From positions 1 to 5,458 of the forward strand of contig CACYDQ010000385.1 in the NCBI GenBank assembly GCA_902773215.1: DNA of 5,458 nucleotides, read 5' to 3'. The position numbers and the translations under genes were made by a program. Below the pieces are notes generated by a model. The model had not been told where the DNA came from, ran no database searches, and was given only the letters and a program-made list of their open reading frames with translations. Positions 1 to 5,442 of this stretch are shown piece by piece; position 1 is the stretch's first letter; each line of letters starts with the position of its first letter. The DNA comes from an uncultured Spirochaetaceae bacterium (lineage in GTDB: Bacteria; Spirochaetota; Spirochaetia; Treponematales; Treponemataceae).

Positions 1-2139
1 AGCACGATCAGCGTGGAGGGCCTGGACGGCGCGCCCGCGGGCGTCAGCTACGTGTGGACGGACGAGGCCGGAAGCCAGCTGGGCACCGGGGCGACGCTGA
101 CCCGCACCGCCAGCGAAGTTACAGGCGGTATTGTGCCCGCGGACGAAATCACGAAGACCTACACCGTGACCGTCTCCTACACCGACGCGGCGGGCGAGGC
201 AAAGACCGCCAGCGCGTCCGCCTCCGTCACCGTGGGAGGCCCCGTGACCCTGCCCGCCTTCAGCATCAGCATGACGGCCCCGGCCAGCATGGACAGCTCG
301 TATAGTACTTCCACGGCATGGGCACTGCCCACCCTGACCGACGGCTTCACGCTCACGCCGACCTCCGCCACGGGCAGCTTCCCCGGCGGGACGACCTTCC
401 ACTGGGAGATTCAGGCGACCGGCGGCAGCCCGATAACGAGGACGACCGCCACGGGCGAAAGCTGCACCGTAAGCCCCGCCGACCTGGGCCTGGACGACAG
501 TACGATGGGCACACAGGCGGCCCCGACGACGATAGCCGTCCGCTGCACTGCCAAGAACGACCGGGCGGAAGATGACGCGGACGCGCCCGCCATAACGCAG
601 GATATGTTCCTCTTCTACATCATCCCCGAGTTTACGGTGACGATAACCCCGCCCGAAGGCTACGACGCGGACAAGAGCGACCTGACCGACCCTGACACCT
701 CCAAATTCGCGCTGACAGACGTGACCGGGGCGTTCAGCTTTACGCCGGTGCCCGCTGCGGGAACAAGCTTTCCCAGCGGAACGACCTTCCACTGGGAGAT
801 TCAGACGATCTCCACTACAGGTAATGCCGATTCAGGCGAGCTTCCGTCCGACACGGCCGCAGACGAGGACGCGAGCGCGCCCGTCACGGCATCCGGCATG
901 CCGGAATCCGGCATCGGATACGGCCCGGACAATGCCGCCGGCATCACCGTCGTCTGCACGGCGAGCAACCCCCATGCCCTGGTCAGCAAAACGAAAAATG
1001 GCCATGCGCAGGCATTCAGGCTGTACACCCTGCCGGACTTCACGATAAGCACAACGATGAGCACGACCGCCTACAAAGCGGACAAAAGCACGCTCAGCAC
1101 CCCGGCCGCCCCTGTGGAGGTCCCGGTATTCGCCCTCACCGGCGGCCTGACGAACGACCTCACCTTCACCGCCGTAGCGGACACGTCAAGCCTCCCCGCA
1201 GGCTCGACGACCTTCCCCTGGGGCACGGCAACATTCCCCGCGGGAACTGTCGTCAGGTGGGAACTCATGGCGAAGGAACTGACTGCGGACAAATATGTCA
1301 CCCCTGCAGCTCCTGCACCTGCAGCGGACGTGTTCGACATTCAAAAGACGCCAGCCAGCCTGGGCCTGCACGAGGAGGGAGCAAGCGGTGCCACAGCGGC
1401 CAATACGATAGGCGCTACGGCCGCCGGCGCCTCGCCCATAAGCATCAAGTGCACCATCTCGCACGACTACGCCGTGGACGACGTGACCGTCAATGCCACG
1501 GTCAAGGTCTTCCGCCTGCCGCTCGGAAGCAAGGCCGCGCCAGATGCCGTCGGCGACATCGTGTTCTCGGACGGCAGCGCAGAAGCCTGTACCGCAACAC
1601 TGACCGACGAACAGAAAAATGCCGCGGTTGCGGTCATCTTTGATGCGGCGAACAAGAAGGGCGTGGGCTTGAACGTCGGAACGGGCAAGTGCTGGTGTGT
1701 CGAAGGTACAATTGCATACCCTGTCAGGACTTATGCCACAAGCTTTGATGACGGCAAAGCAAATACAGACCAGATTGCGGGCCTGTCAGACTACAGCGAG
1801 GGTAACTATCCGGCATTTGCTTACTGCAGGGCGTACAGTGTGCCGGGCTACACAAGCGGCTGGTATTTGCCTGCCCGTAATGAACTTTTGAGCCTGCGTA
1901 CAAATAAGACTGCGGTAGAAGCGGCCTTTACCAGTCTGGGAGCGGCAAGTCCTTTCGGTATGGAACATATGGACCAAATGTACTTTTCATCAAGTCAGTA
2001 CGACTCGGATACTAATCGTGATTATGGTTCATTCGTCAAGCTGCTTTACGATACATCGGATCCGACAGCTTATGGTGGTTACGGTTATACTACCAAGCGC
2101 ACTGCCTGTAATGTTGTTGCCGTGCGCACGTTTGACTGA
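1..2139 (+). CDS. Modular surface protein with Ig-like repeats and a C-terminal DUF1566/Lcl-type domain (5' partial)
   Basis: The frame is open from the first base, so the start and any signal peptide lie outside the window; the GTG at 13 is an internal valine, not a convincing start. Of the 712 visible residues, 1-78 form the end of an Ig/PKD-like module (YVWTD, then TYTVTVSYTD). Three longer related modules follow at about residues 84-207, 208-343 and 344-505. Each runs from an LP/IPxF strand through FPxGT..WE(I/L) to a strand reading I(A/T/S)(V/I)xCT. Residues 506-712 form the C-terminal domain, with VGDIVFSDG, a CWC motif, GWYLPARNEL (620-629) and the closing VVAVRTFD. This layout is typical of DUF1566/Lcl domains with a C-type-lectin/FGE-like fold. 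The Thr/Ala/Ser/Pro-rich modules suggest an exported cell-surface protein, perhaps an adhesin or variable antigen. Ligand and function are unknown. The last 450 bases are much less GC-rich than the rest. The protein class is fairly secure; the role is inferred. Confidence 0.85.
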   Translation, partial: STISVEGLDGAPAGVSYVWTDEAGSQLGTGATLTRTASEVTGGIVPADEITKTYTVTVSYTDAAGEAKTASASASVTVGGPVTLPAFSISMTAPASMDSSYSTSTAWALPTLTDGFTLTPTSATGSFPGGTTFHWEIQATGGSPITRTTATGESCTVSPADLGLDDSTMGTQAAPTTIAVRCTAKNDRAEDDADAPAITQDMFLFYIIPEFTVTITPPEGYDADKSDLTDPDTSKFALTDVTGAFSFTPVPAAGTSFPSGTTFHWEIQTISTTGNADSGELPSDTAADEDASAPVTASGMPESGIGYGPDNAAGITVVCTASNPHALVSKTKNGHAQAFRLYTLPDFTISTTMSTTAYKADKSTLSTPAAPVEVPVFALTGGLTNDLTFTAVADTSSLPAGSTTFPWGTATFPAGTVVRWELMAKELTADKYVTPAAPAPAADVFDIQKTPASLGLHEEGASGATAANTIGATAAGASPISIKCTISHDYAVDDVTVNATVKVFRLPLGSKAAPDAVGDIVFSDGSAEACTATLTDEQKNAAVAVIFDAANKKGVGLNVGTGKCWCVEGTIAYPVRTYATSFDDGKANTDQIAGLSDYSEGNYPAFAYCRAYSVPGYTSGWYLPARNELLSLRTNKTAVEAAFTSLGAASPFGMEHMDQMYFSSSQYDSDTNRDYGSFVKLLYDTSDPTAYGGYGYTTKRTACNVVAVRTFD
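250..1515 (+). repeat. Three tandem diverged Ig-like modules in the surface-protein gene
   Basis: The modules start at about 250 (LPAF), 622 (IPEF) and 1030 (LPDF), and the third ends at about 1515, giving lengths of roughly 372, 408 and 486 bases. Shared landmarks are FPGGTTFHWEI (379-411), FPSGTTFHWEI (769-801) and FPAGTVVRWEL (1234-1266). Later strands read IAVRCTAKN, ITVVCTASN and ISIKCTISH. The unequal lengths come mostly from Ala/Thr/Ser/Asp-rich insertions between conserved strands. A partial module of a different type lies before them at 1-234. They are interpreted as bacterial Ig-like stalk domains; the fold is inferred from strand pattern only. Confidence 0.75.
391..804 (+). repeat. 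24-base exact direct repeat, copies 390 bp apart
   Basis: Bases 391-414 and 781-804 are identical and encode the TTFHWEIQ segment of modules 1 and 2. The copies are exactly 130 codons apart in the same frame. The surrounding module sequence has diverged, so this is a short conserved block that could act as a homology tract for unequal recombination between modules. The equivalent part of module 3 (about 1246-1266) has diverged at the nucleotide level. Confidence 0.85.
1516..2136 (+). other. C-terminal DUF1566/Lcl-like (C-type-lectin fold) domain, candidate variable domain
   Basis: This segment encodes the last 207 residues of the surface protein. It contains VGDIVFSDG, TDEQKNAAVAVIF, GVGLNVGTGKCWC, SGWYLPARNEL, the YFSSSQYDS segment and a final VVAVRTFD, in the order usual for Treponema DUF1566-type proteins. 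In known proteins of this fold the last 40-60 residues form exposed ligand-binding loops, and DUF1566 domains are among the documented targets of diversity-generating retroelements. From about 1690 the DNA shifts from C/G-ending to frequent T-ending codons. The domain identity is inferred from motifs. Confidence 0.7.
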
Positions 2140-2142
2140 CGG

Positions 2143-2160
2143 CGCCGCCGCCCGGCGGCG
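2143..2160. other. GC-only hairpin just downstream of the surface-protein stop codon
   Basis: The arms CGCCGCC (2143-2149) and GGCGGCG (2154-2160) pair perfectly over 7 bp around the loop GCCC, four bases after the stop. No T-run follows, so it is a poor intrinsic terminator, though it could still act as a transcript 3'-end barrier. A GC-rich stem with a 4-base loop just beyond a variable domain also resembles the hairpin/cruciform described downstream of diversity-generating-retroelement targets. Its 3' arm also falls in the Pro-Gly-Gly codons that begin the leucine-rich-repeat remnant, so the structure could be coincidental. Confidence 0.5.
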
Positions 2161-2285
2161 TTACAGACTTGCAATATTGTTTTGCCGGCTGTACAAACCT
2201 TAAGGAAGCTCCGGTGCTGCCCGACGGCGTGTTGTGTATAGATTCCTGTTTTGAAGCTTGTTCCAGCCTGCAGACTGCCCCGGTG
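2151..2285 (+). pseudogene. Remnant of a BspA/TpLRR-type leucine-rich-repeat surface protein gene
   Basis: In the frame starting at 2151 the translation gives two 23-residue leucine-rich-repeat units. The first (2154-2222) begins GGVTDLQYCFAGCTNL and ends EAPVLP. The second (from 2223) begins DGVLCIDSCFEACSSL and ends QTAPV at 2285. Both follow the pattern GVxx(I/L)xxCFxxCxxLxxAPV. Such cysteine-containing repeats occur in long arrays in Treponema surface proteins. Here there is no start codon with a ribosome binding site, no signal peptide and no further units. The frame stays open only because it runs antisense through the regulator gene. The fragment begins 12 bases after the preceding stop and ends 24 bases before the 3' end of the convergent gene, so it looks like a scar of deletion or recombination. 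It is less GC-rich than its neighbours (28 of 60 bases at 2161-2220). Confidence 0.65.
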
Positions 2286-2293
2286 AGCGACCC

Positions 2294-2309
2294 GGAGACG
2301 CAGTTCTCC
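2294..2309 (-). terminator. Weak hairpin at the 3' end of the regulator gene
   Basis: GGAGA (2294-2298) and TCTCC (2305-2309) form a 5-bp stem with a 6-base loop, touching the regulator stop codon. No T-run follows on the minus strand, so this is at best a weak 3'-end structure. Confidence 0.2.
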
Positions 2310-3215
2310 CTACGCGGTGTTCCGGTATTTGAGCGGGGTAATCCCCTTGTAGCGGCGGAAAATCTTTATGAAGTAGCTGAAATCATTGAAGCCGCAGTTG
2401 TAGGCTATGTCGGAGAGCTTGTCCTGGCTGTCCCTCAGGCAGGTGCACGCCATGTTCACCCGGAACCAGTTCAGGTACTCTATGGGCGAGCGACCCGTCG
2501 TGTCCTTGAAAAGGCGGCAGAAGTACTTGGGCGACAAGTGAGCCGTCTCCGCCATGTCCTCCAGCGTGATGTTCTCGCTGAACCTCTTCTTTATGAAACT
2601 TATGACCGCCTCCATCTGCTCCTCCTGCCTGAGCTTGCTCGCCGAGAGGGACTTCTTCTGCATGTAGAGCCTCTGCTTCTTTATCTCCCCGAACAGGAGG
2701 AAGAGGCTGGCAGTAACGACGAACTCGAAGCCCTCGCCCTGCGTCTTCATCGCCTCGAAAAGCCCCTGAACTATAGAAAGAACCTTCTCGTTCGTGTGCG
2801 GGATAACGTTGTCGAAGATGACGCTCCCGCTGACAACGGCGGAGATGAAGTCGTCCGGGTAGTAGCTCCTCAGGCGCAGCATGTCCATGTCGAACACGAC
2901 GGACTCGTACAATGCTGCCCCCTTCCGCTCCGCGTCCCCGTGCAGCACCTTGCTGGGGATGAAGCAGATGTCATCCTTGTCCAGGGCGGCCTCGTGGTCG
3001 CGGACAAAGATGTTGTAGGTCCCGGATATGACGTGTATGAGCTCGAACTCCGTGTGCCACATGACGGGCAGGTCGTAGCGGGGGTCCACCGTGCTGTTCA
3101 GGTAGTACTGTATCGGGAAGAGCACCGTCCCCCGCTGGATTTTCTCCTGCGAGCCGGGAGTGCCCTTCTCCTTCAGAGGATGCTCGGAATATTCGTTGAC
3201 TAGCACTTTCGTCAT
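2310..3215 (-). CDS. AraC-family transcriptional regulator with cupin-type sensor domain
   Basis: This 301-residue protein is of normal length for the family. The N-terminal part (about residues 30-120) resembles the AraC-type cupin sugar-binding domain, with MWHTEFELIHVISG followed by DDICFIPSKVLHG. A helical linker follows. The C-terminal AraC/XylS DNA-binding domain spans about residues 198-296. Its first helix-turn-helix is around ITLEDMAETAHLSPKYFCRLF (216-236) and its second around LSDIAYNCGFNDFSYFIKIF (267-286), followed by the family signature YKGITPLKYR. The ATG at 3215 is the natural start, and the protein is complete to TAG. No Shine-Dalgarno sequence precedes it. The -10 box lies so close that the leader would be about 6 bases. 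It is transcribed divergently from the GH31 gene 58 bp away, so its likely role is a local, mainly activating, sugar-responsive regulator of that gene. The ligand is inferred to be an alpha-glucoside; the sequence alone does not show it. Confidence 0.93.
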   Translation of the reverse strand: MTKVLVNEYSEHPLKEKGTPGSQEKIQRGTVLFPIQYYLNSTVDPRYDLPVMWHTEFELIHVISGTYNIFVRDHEAALDKDDICFIPSKVLHGDAERKGAALYESVVFDMDMLRLRSYYPDDFISAVVSGSVIFDNVIPHTNEKVLSIVQGLFEAMKTQGEGFEFVVTASLFLLFGEIKKQRLYMQKKSLSASKLRQEEQMEAVISFIKKRFSENITLEDMAETAHLSPKYFCRLFKDTTGRSPIEYLNWFRVNMACTCLRDSQDKLSDIAYNCGFNDFSYFIKIFRRYKGITPLKYRNTA

Positions 3216-3227
3216 ATTTTATTCTGA

Positions 3228-3256
3228 ATTATACCACTAGCGCGTCCGGCTTTCCA
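3228..3256 (-). promoter_or_regulatory. Sigma-70-type promoter of the AraC-family gene
   Basis: On the minus strand a perfect TATAAT lies at 3233-3228. It is preceded by a 17-base spacer and TGGAAA (3256-3251), which matches four of six bases of TTGACA. The predicted transcription start is near 3221, leaving only about 6 bases before the ATG. The -35 box lies inside the region the divergent GH31 promoter would use, so polymerase or regulator binding at one promoter should affect the other. Confidence 0.6.
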
Positions 3257-3260
3257 GTAC

Positions 3261-3266
3261 TATAAT
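3261..3266 (+). promoter_or_regulatory. -10 element of the GH31 promoter, with no clear -35
   Basis: A perfect TATAAT ends 7 bases before the ATG of the glucosidase. The hexamer 17 bases upstream is TAGCGC, which matches TTGACA at only two positions, and no extended -10 TGN is present. A good -10 without a -35 suggests activator-dependent transcription, consistent with the adjacent AraC-type gene. The predicted start of transcription falls at about 3273-3274, on or next to the A of the start codon, so the mRNA would be leaderless. Confidence 0.55.
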
Positions 3267-3279
3267 CATACTCATGATT
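3264..3279. promoter_or_regulatory. Inverted repeat over the -10 box and start codon of the GH31 gene
   Basis: AATCAT (3264-3269) and ATGATT (3274-3279) form a 6-bp perfect inverted repeat with the 4-base spacer ACTC. It overlaps the end of the TATAAT box and the ATG. It could be half of an operator or a start-site hairpin. At this length chance is a real alternative. Confidence 0.25.
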
Positions 3280-5286
3280 GAGAAACGGATATACGGGAAC
3301 CCGGTTGAGACCGGCGCGGTCGTCAGTAAGATGGACGGAACAAGGGAGGACGGATGGCCTTTCGCATGGCGGCGCACGATGAGGCGGGACGACATCGTGT
3401 TCGGCCTGGGCGAGAACATGCATGGAATCAACAAGCGGGGCTTCCGCTACGTCAGCTGGTGCTCGGACGTGCCCAACCAGGGCGAGTTCACCCCCTCCAT
3501 GTACGGGGCGCACAACCTCATCATCATATACGGGCCCTCGGACGGATCATGCGAGGCCCTGTTCTTCGACAGCGCGTCGCGGGTGACCTTCGACATCGGC
3601 TATACCGAGAAGAATACGATCGAGGTCACGTCGGAGGACACGGGAATCGTCCTCTACACGATACGCCCTGACGATGCGGACACGCGCGGGGACGAGAGCG
3701 TCCTGAACGACGTGGTCCGCCAGTTCCGCACCCTCATCGGAAGGAGCTACATCCCGCCGCGCTGGGCGTTCGGCCTGCAGCAGAGCCGCTGGGGCTACAA
3801 GACCGAGCAGGACATCCGCGAGGTCGTGGAGGGCTACCGGAAGGCGGGCCTGCCGCTTGACTCCGTGTGCATGGACATAGACTACATGGAAAACTACAAG
3901 GACTTCACGGTGGACAAGGAGAAGTTCCCGGATTTGGCGGGGCTTTCCCGGGAGCTCAAAGCGGACGGAATCCGCCTGGTCCCGATAATCGACGCGGGCA
4001 TCAGGATAGAGGAAGGCTACGACGTCTATGACGAGGGGATGGAGAAGGGATACTTCTGCAAGAAGGAGGACGGGACTCCCTTCGCCGCGGGGGTCTGGCC
4101 AGGCCGCTCGCACTTCACCGACTTCATGCGGGAGGATGCGTCGGAATGGTTCGGCTCCAAGTACAAGGCGCTGACCGACCAGGGAATCGAGGGCTTCTGG
4201 AACGACATGAACGAGCCCGCGATGTTCTACTCCGACGAGTCCATCCGGGCCGTGTTCGAAAAGATAAAGGAGTTCGAGGGAAAGCGGCTGGACGTGGACT
4301 CATTCTTCAAGTTCACGCCCCTGAGCGGCAGCACCTTCAACCGCCTGGACGACTACCAGAGATTCTACCACGAGGTCAGGGGGGAGGACGGCACTGTCAG
4401 CCGGATGCGCCACGACAAAGTACACAACCTCTACGGCTCGTTCATGACGCGGGCGGCCGCCCTCGCCCTGCGGAAGATTTCTCCCGACAGGCGGACGCTC
4501 CTCTACAGCCGGGCCTCCTGCATCGGAGCCCACCGCTACGGGGGCATCTGGACGGGCGACAACGCGGCGACCTGGGAGCACCTGCGGCAGGAGGTAAAGA
4601 TGCTGCCCTCGCTCAACATGACAGGCTTCCTCTACTCCGGGGCGGACATCGGCGGCTTCGGCGGATCAACGACGCGCGAGCTGCTGCTCCGCTGGCTCGC
4701 GTTCGGGGTGTTCACGCCGCTCATGCGGAACCACAGCGCATGGGACACGCGGCGGCAGGAGTTCTACGCATTCGGGGACACGGAGGACTACCGGAGCGTG
4801 CTTGAGCTCCGCTATGCCCTGCTCCCCTACATCTACAGCGAGTTCGTCAAGGCGGCCCTGTCCGGCGGCATGTTCCTCCGCCCGCTCGGGTTCGACTTCC
4901 CCGGCGATGACAGGGCCCTGAGATGCGAGGACGAGCTCCTTGCCGGCGAGGGTCTCCTGATTGCCCCGGTCTGTGAGGAGAACGCGCGGGGCCGCTACGT
5001 CTACCTGCCCGAGGACATGACGCGGGTCAGCTGGCGGCGGGGAAAAATCAGGACACAGGAGATGTCCAAGGGTTCCTACTATATATACGTGCCGCTGGAC
5101 ACCGTGACTTTCTTCGTCAGGAAGGGAAAGCTTGTCCCCCTCTGCGCCCCCGCCAAGGACACGGAGAGCCTGGACACGTCGCGCCTTACCCTCGTGGGGA
5201 GCGGTGACAGCTACGGCCTGTACGAGGACGACGGCTTCACGCGCGACATTCGGCTGGAGGGGCATCTGCGGACACTCGTGCGGTAG
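3274..5286 (+). CDS. GH31 family alpha-glucosidase, probably cytoplasmic and isomaltose-preferring
   Basis: This 670-residue retaining glycoside hydrolase removes terminal alpha-linked glucose. It closely resembles gut-bacterial alpha-glucosidases such as the Ruminococcus obeum enzyme Ro-alphaG1. The N-terminal beta-sandwich includes VFGLGENMHGINKRG (42-56). The (beta/alpha)8 barrel begins near residue 155 and carries SRWGY (171-175), MDIDYM (200-205), GFWNDMNEP with nucleophile D311, R413, GGIWTGDN with acid/base D429, and H487. C-terminal beta domains include RGRYVYLPE. There is no signal peptide or membrane segment, so it should act in the cytoplasm on imported oligosaccharides. W173 occupies the site where Trp goes with alpha-1,6 and Tyr with alpha-1,4 preference. 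The ATG at 3274 fits the N-terminus of homologues (MI.K..YG.P), although no Shine-Dalgarno sequence precedes it and the next Met is residue 20. The divergent AraC-type gene is its likely regulator. Family assignment is very secure; linkage preference is inferred. Confidence 0.96.
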   Translation: MIEKRIYGNPVETGAVVSKMDGTREDGWPFAWRRTMRRDDIVFGLGENMHGINKRGFRYVSWCSDVPNQGEFTPSMYGAHNLIIIYGPSDGSCEALFFDSASRVTFDIGYTEKNTIEVTSEDTGIVLYTIRPDDADTRGDESVLNDVVRQFRTLIGRSYIPPRWAFGLQQSRWGYKTEQDIREVVEGYRKAGLPLDSVCMDIDYMENYKDFTVDKEKFPDLAGLSRELKADGIRLVPIIDAGIRIEEGYDVYDEGMEKGYFCKKEDGTPFAAGVWPGRSHFTDFMREDASEWFGSKYKALTDQGIEGFWNDMNEPAMFYSDESIRAVFEKIKEFEGKRLDVDSFFKFTPLSGSTFNRLDDYQRFYHEVRGEDGTVSRMRHDKVHNLYGSFMTRAAALALRKISPDRRTLLYSRASCIGAHRYGGIWTGDNAATWEHLRQEVKMLPSLNMTGFLYSGADIGGFGGSTTRELLLRWLAFGVFTPLMRNHSAWDTRRQEFYAFGDTEDYRSVLELRYALLPYIYSEFVKAALSGGMFLRPLGFDFPGDDRALRCEDELLAGEGLLIAPVCEENARGRYVYLPEDMTRVSWRRGKIRTQEMSKGSYYIYVPLDTVTFFVRKGKLVPLCAPAKDTESLDTSRLTLVGSGDSYGLYEDDGFTRDIRLEGHLRTLVR

Positions 5287-5348
5287 AGGTTGTTCGTGAC
5301 ATGGATATGGCTGCCGTCCACTGCCTTGGCGGGGGCGGCATCCGCCAG

Positions 5349-5410
5349 CAAGCTGGAATTCAAACGTAAACCAGCTTGTACGGGATTGTGAACAAGATTG
5401 ATTTTTTTCT
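5349..5410 (+). terminator. Possible GH31 terminator or attenuator: 8-bp inverted repeat followed by a T-run
   Basis: CAAGCTGG (5349-5356) and CCAGCTTG (5371-5378) pair perfectly over 8 bp around a 14-base loop. A run of seven T residues lies at 5402-5408, 23 bases further on, which is too distant for a textbook intrinsic terminator. An alternative stem, CTTGT (5375-5379) with ACAAG (5392-5396), ends 5 bases before the T-run but is weak and competes with the first stem for the same bases. Transcription probably ends here, but the exact structure is unclear. Confidence 0.4.
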
Positions 5411-5422
5411 TTACAAATCCCG
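5381..5422. repeat. 7-bp inverted repeat flanking the T-run
   Basis: CGGGATT (5381-5387) and AATCCCG (5416-5422) are perfect inverted repeats 28 bases apart, enclosing the T-run. The pair could extend by GT/AC across a one-base bulge. It excludes the alternative stem at 5375-5396, so the region could switch between structures. Confidence 0.4.
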
Positions 5423-5438
5423 GAACTGGTGTTACCAT
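5410..5438 (+). promoter_or_regulatory. Possible promoter for a downstream gene
   Basis: TTTACA (5410-5415) matches five of six bases of the -35 consensus. It is followed by a 17-base spacer and TACCAT (5433-5438), which matches four of six bases of TATAAT. The predicted transcription start is near 5445, so if the gene starts at 5443 the message would again have no leader. The AT-rich setting makes a chance match possible. Confidence 0.3.
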
Positions 5439-5442
5439 AAAT

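Larger units (their letters stand above)
5287..5442. other. Non-coding region after the GH31 gene with overlapping inverted repeats
   Basis: No convincing gene is seen on either strand. A GC-rich part (5287-5346) can form a small stem, GGCGG (5334-5338) with CCGCC (5342-5346). An AT-rich part follows, with three inverted repeats and a T-run. One minus-strand frame stays open across the region, but it also runs into the GH31 gene and matches no protein I recognise. Confidence 0.5.

Noticed and set aside
13..15. GTG at 13 as the start of the surface-protein gene
   Set aside because: The frame is open to the window edge, no ribosome binding site can be assessed, and the Ig-like module is already under way, so the gene is cut by the window.
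2143..2160. GC hairpin after the surface-protein stop as a classical intrinsic terminator
   Set aside because: The following bases (TTACAGACTTG) contain no T-run, so it is listed as a hairpin of uncertain role instead.
2286..3203. Long plus-strand open frame continuing from the leucine-rich-repeat remnant across the regulator gene
   Set aside because: After 2285 it is exactly antisense to the AraC-type gene and its translation is a low-complexity Val/Leu/Arg/Glu-rich shadow with no recognisable domain. Only the 5' part has protein-like similarity.
3547..4113. Long minus-strand open frame inside the glucosidase gene (also those at 4300-4581 and 4666-5265)
   Set aside because: These are shadows caused by high GC content at third codon positions. 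The glucosidase frame carries all the GH31 motifs across these stretches.
4146..4805. Plus-strand overlapping open frame inside the glucosidase
   Set aside because: Its Arg/Gly/Pro/His-rich composition is typical of a shifted GC-rich frame and no domain is visible.
5211..5438. Minus-strand frame with a segment reading AVDGSHIHV, which loosely recalls IS5-type transposases
   Set aside because: The resemblance is only a few residues, no other transposase motif is present, and the frame runs into the antisense of the glucosidase. There are no terminal inverted repeats or target duplications to support an insertion sequence.
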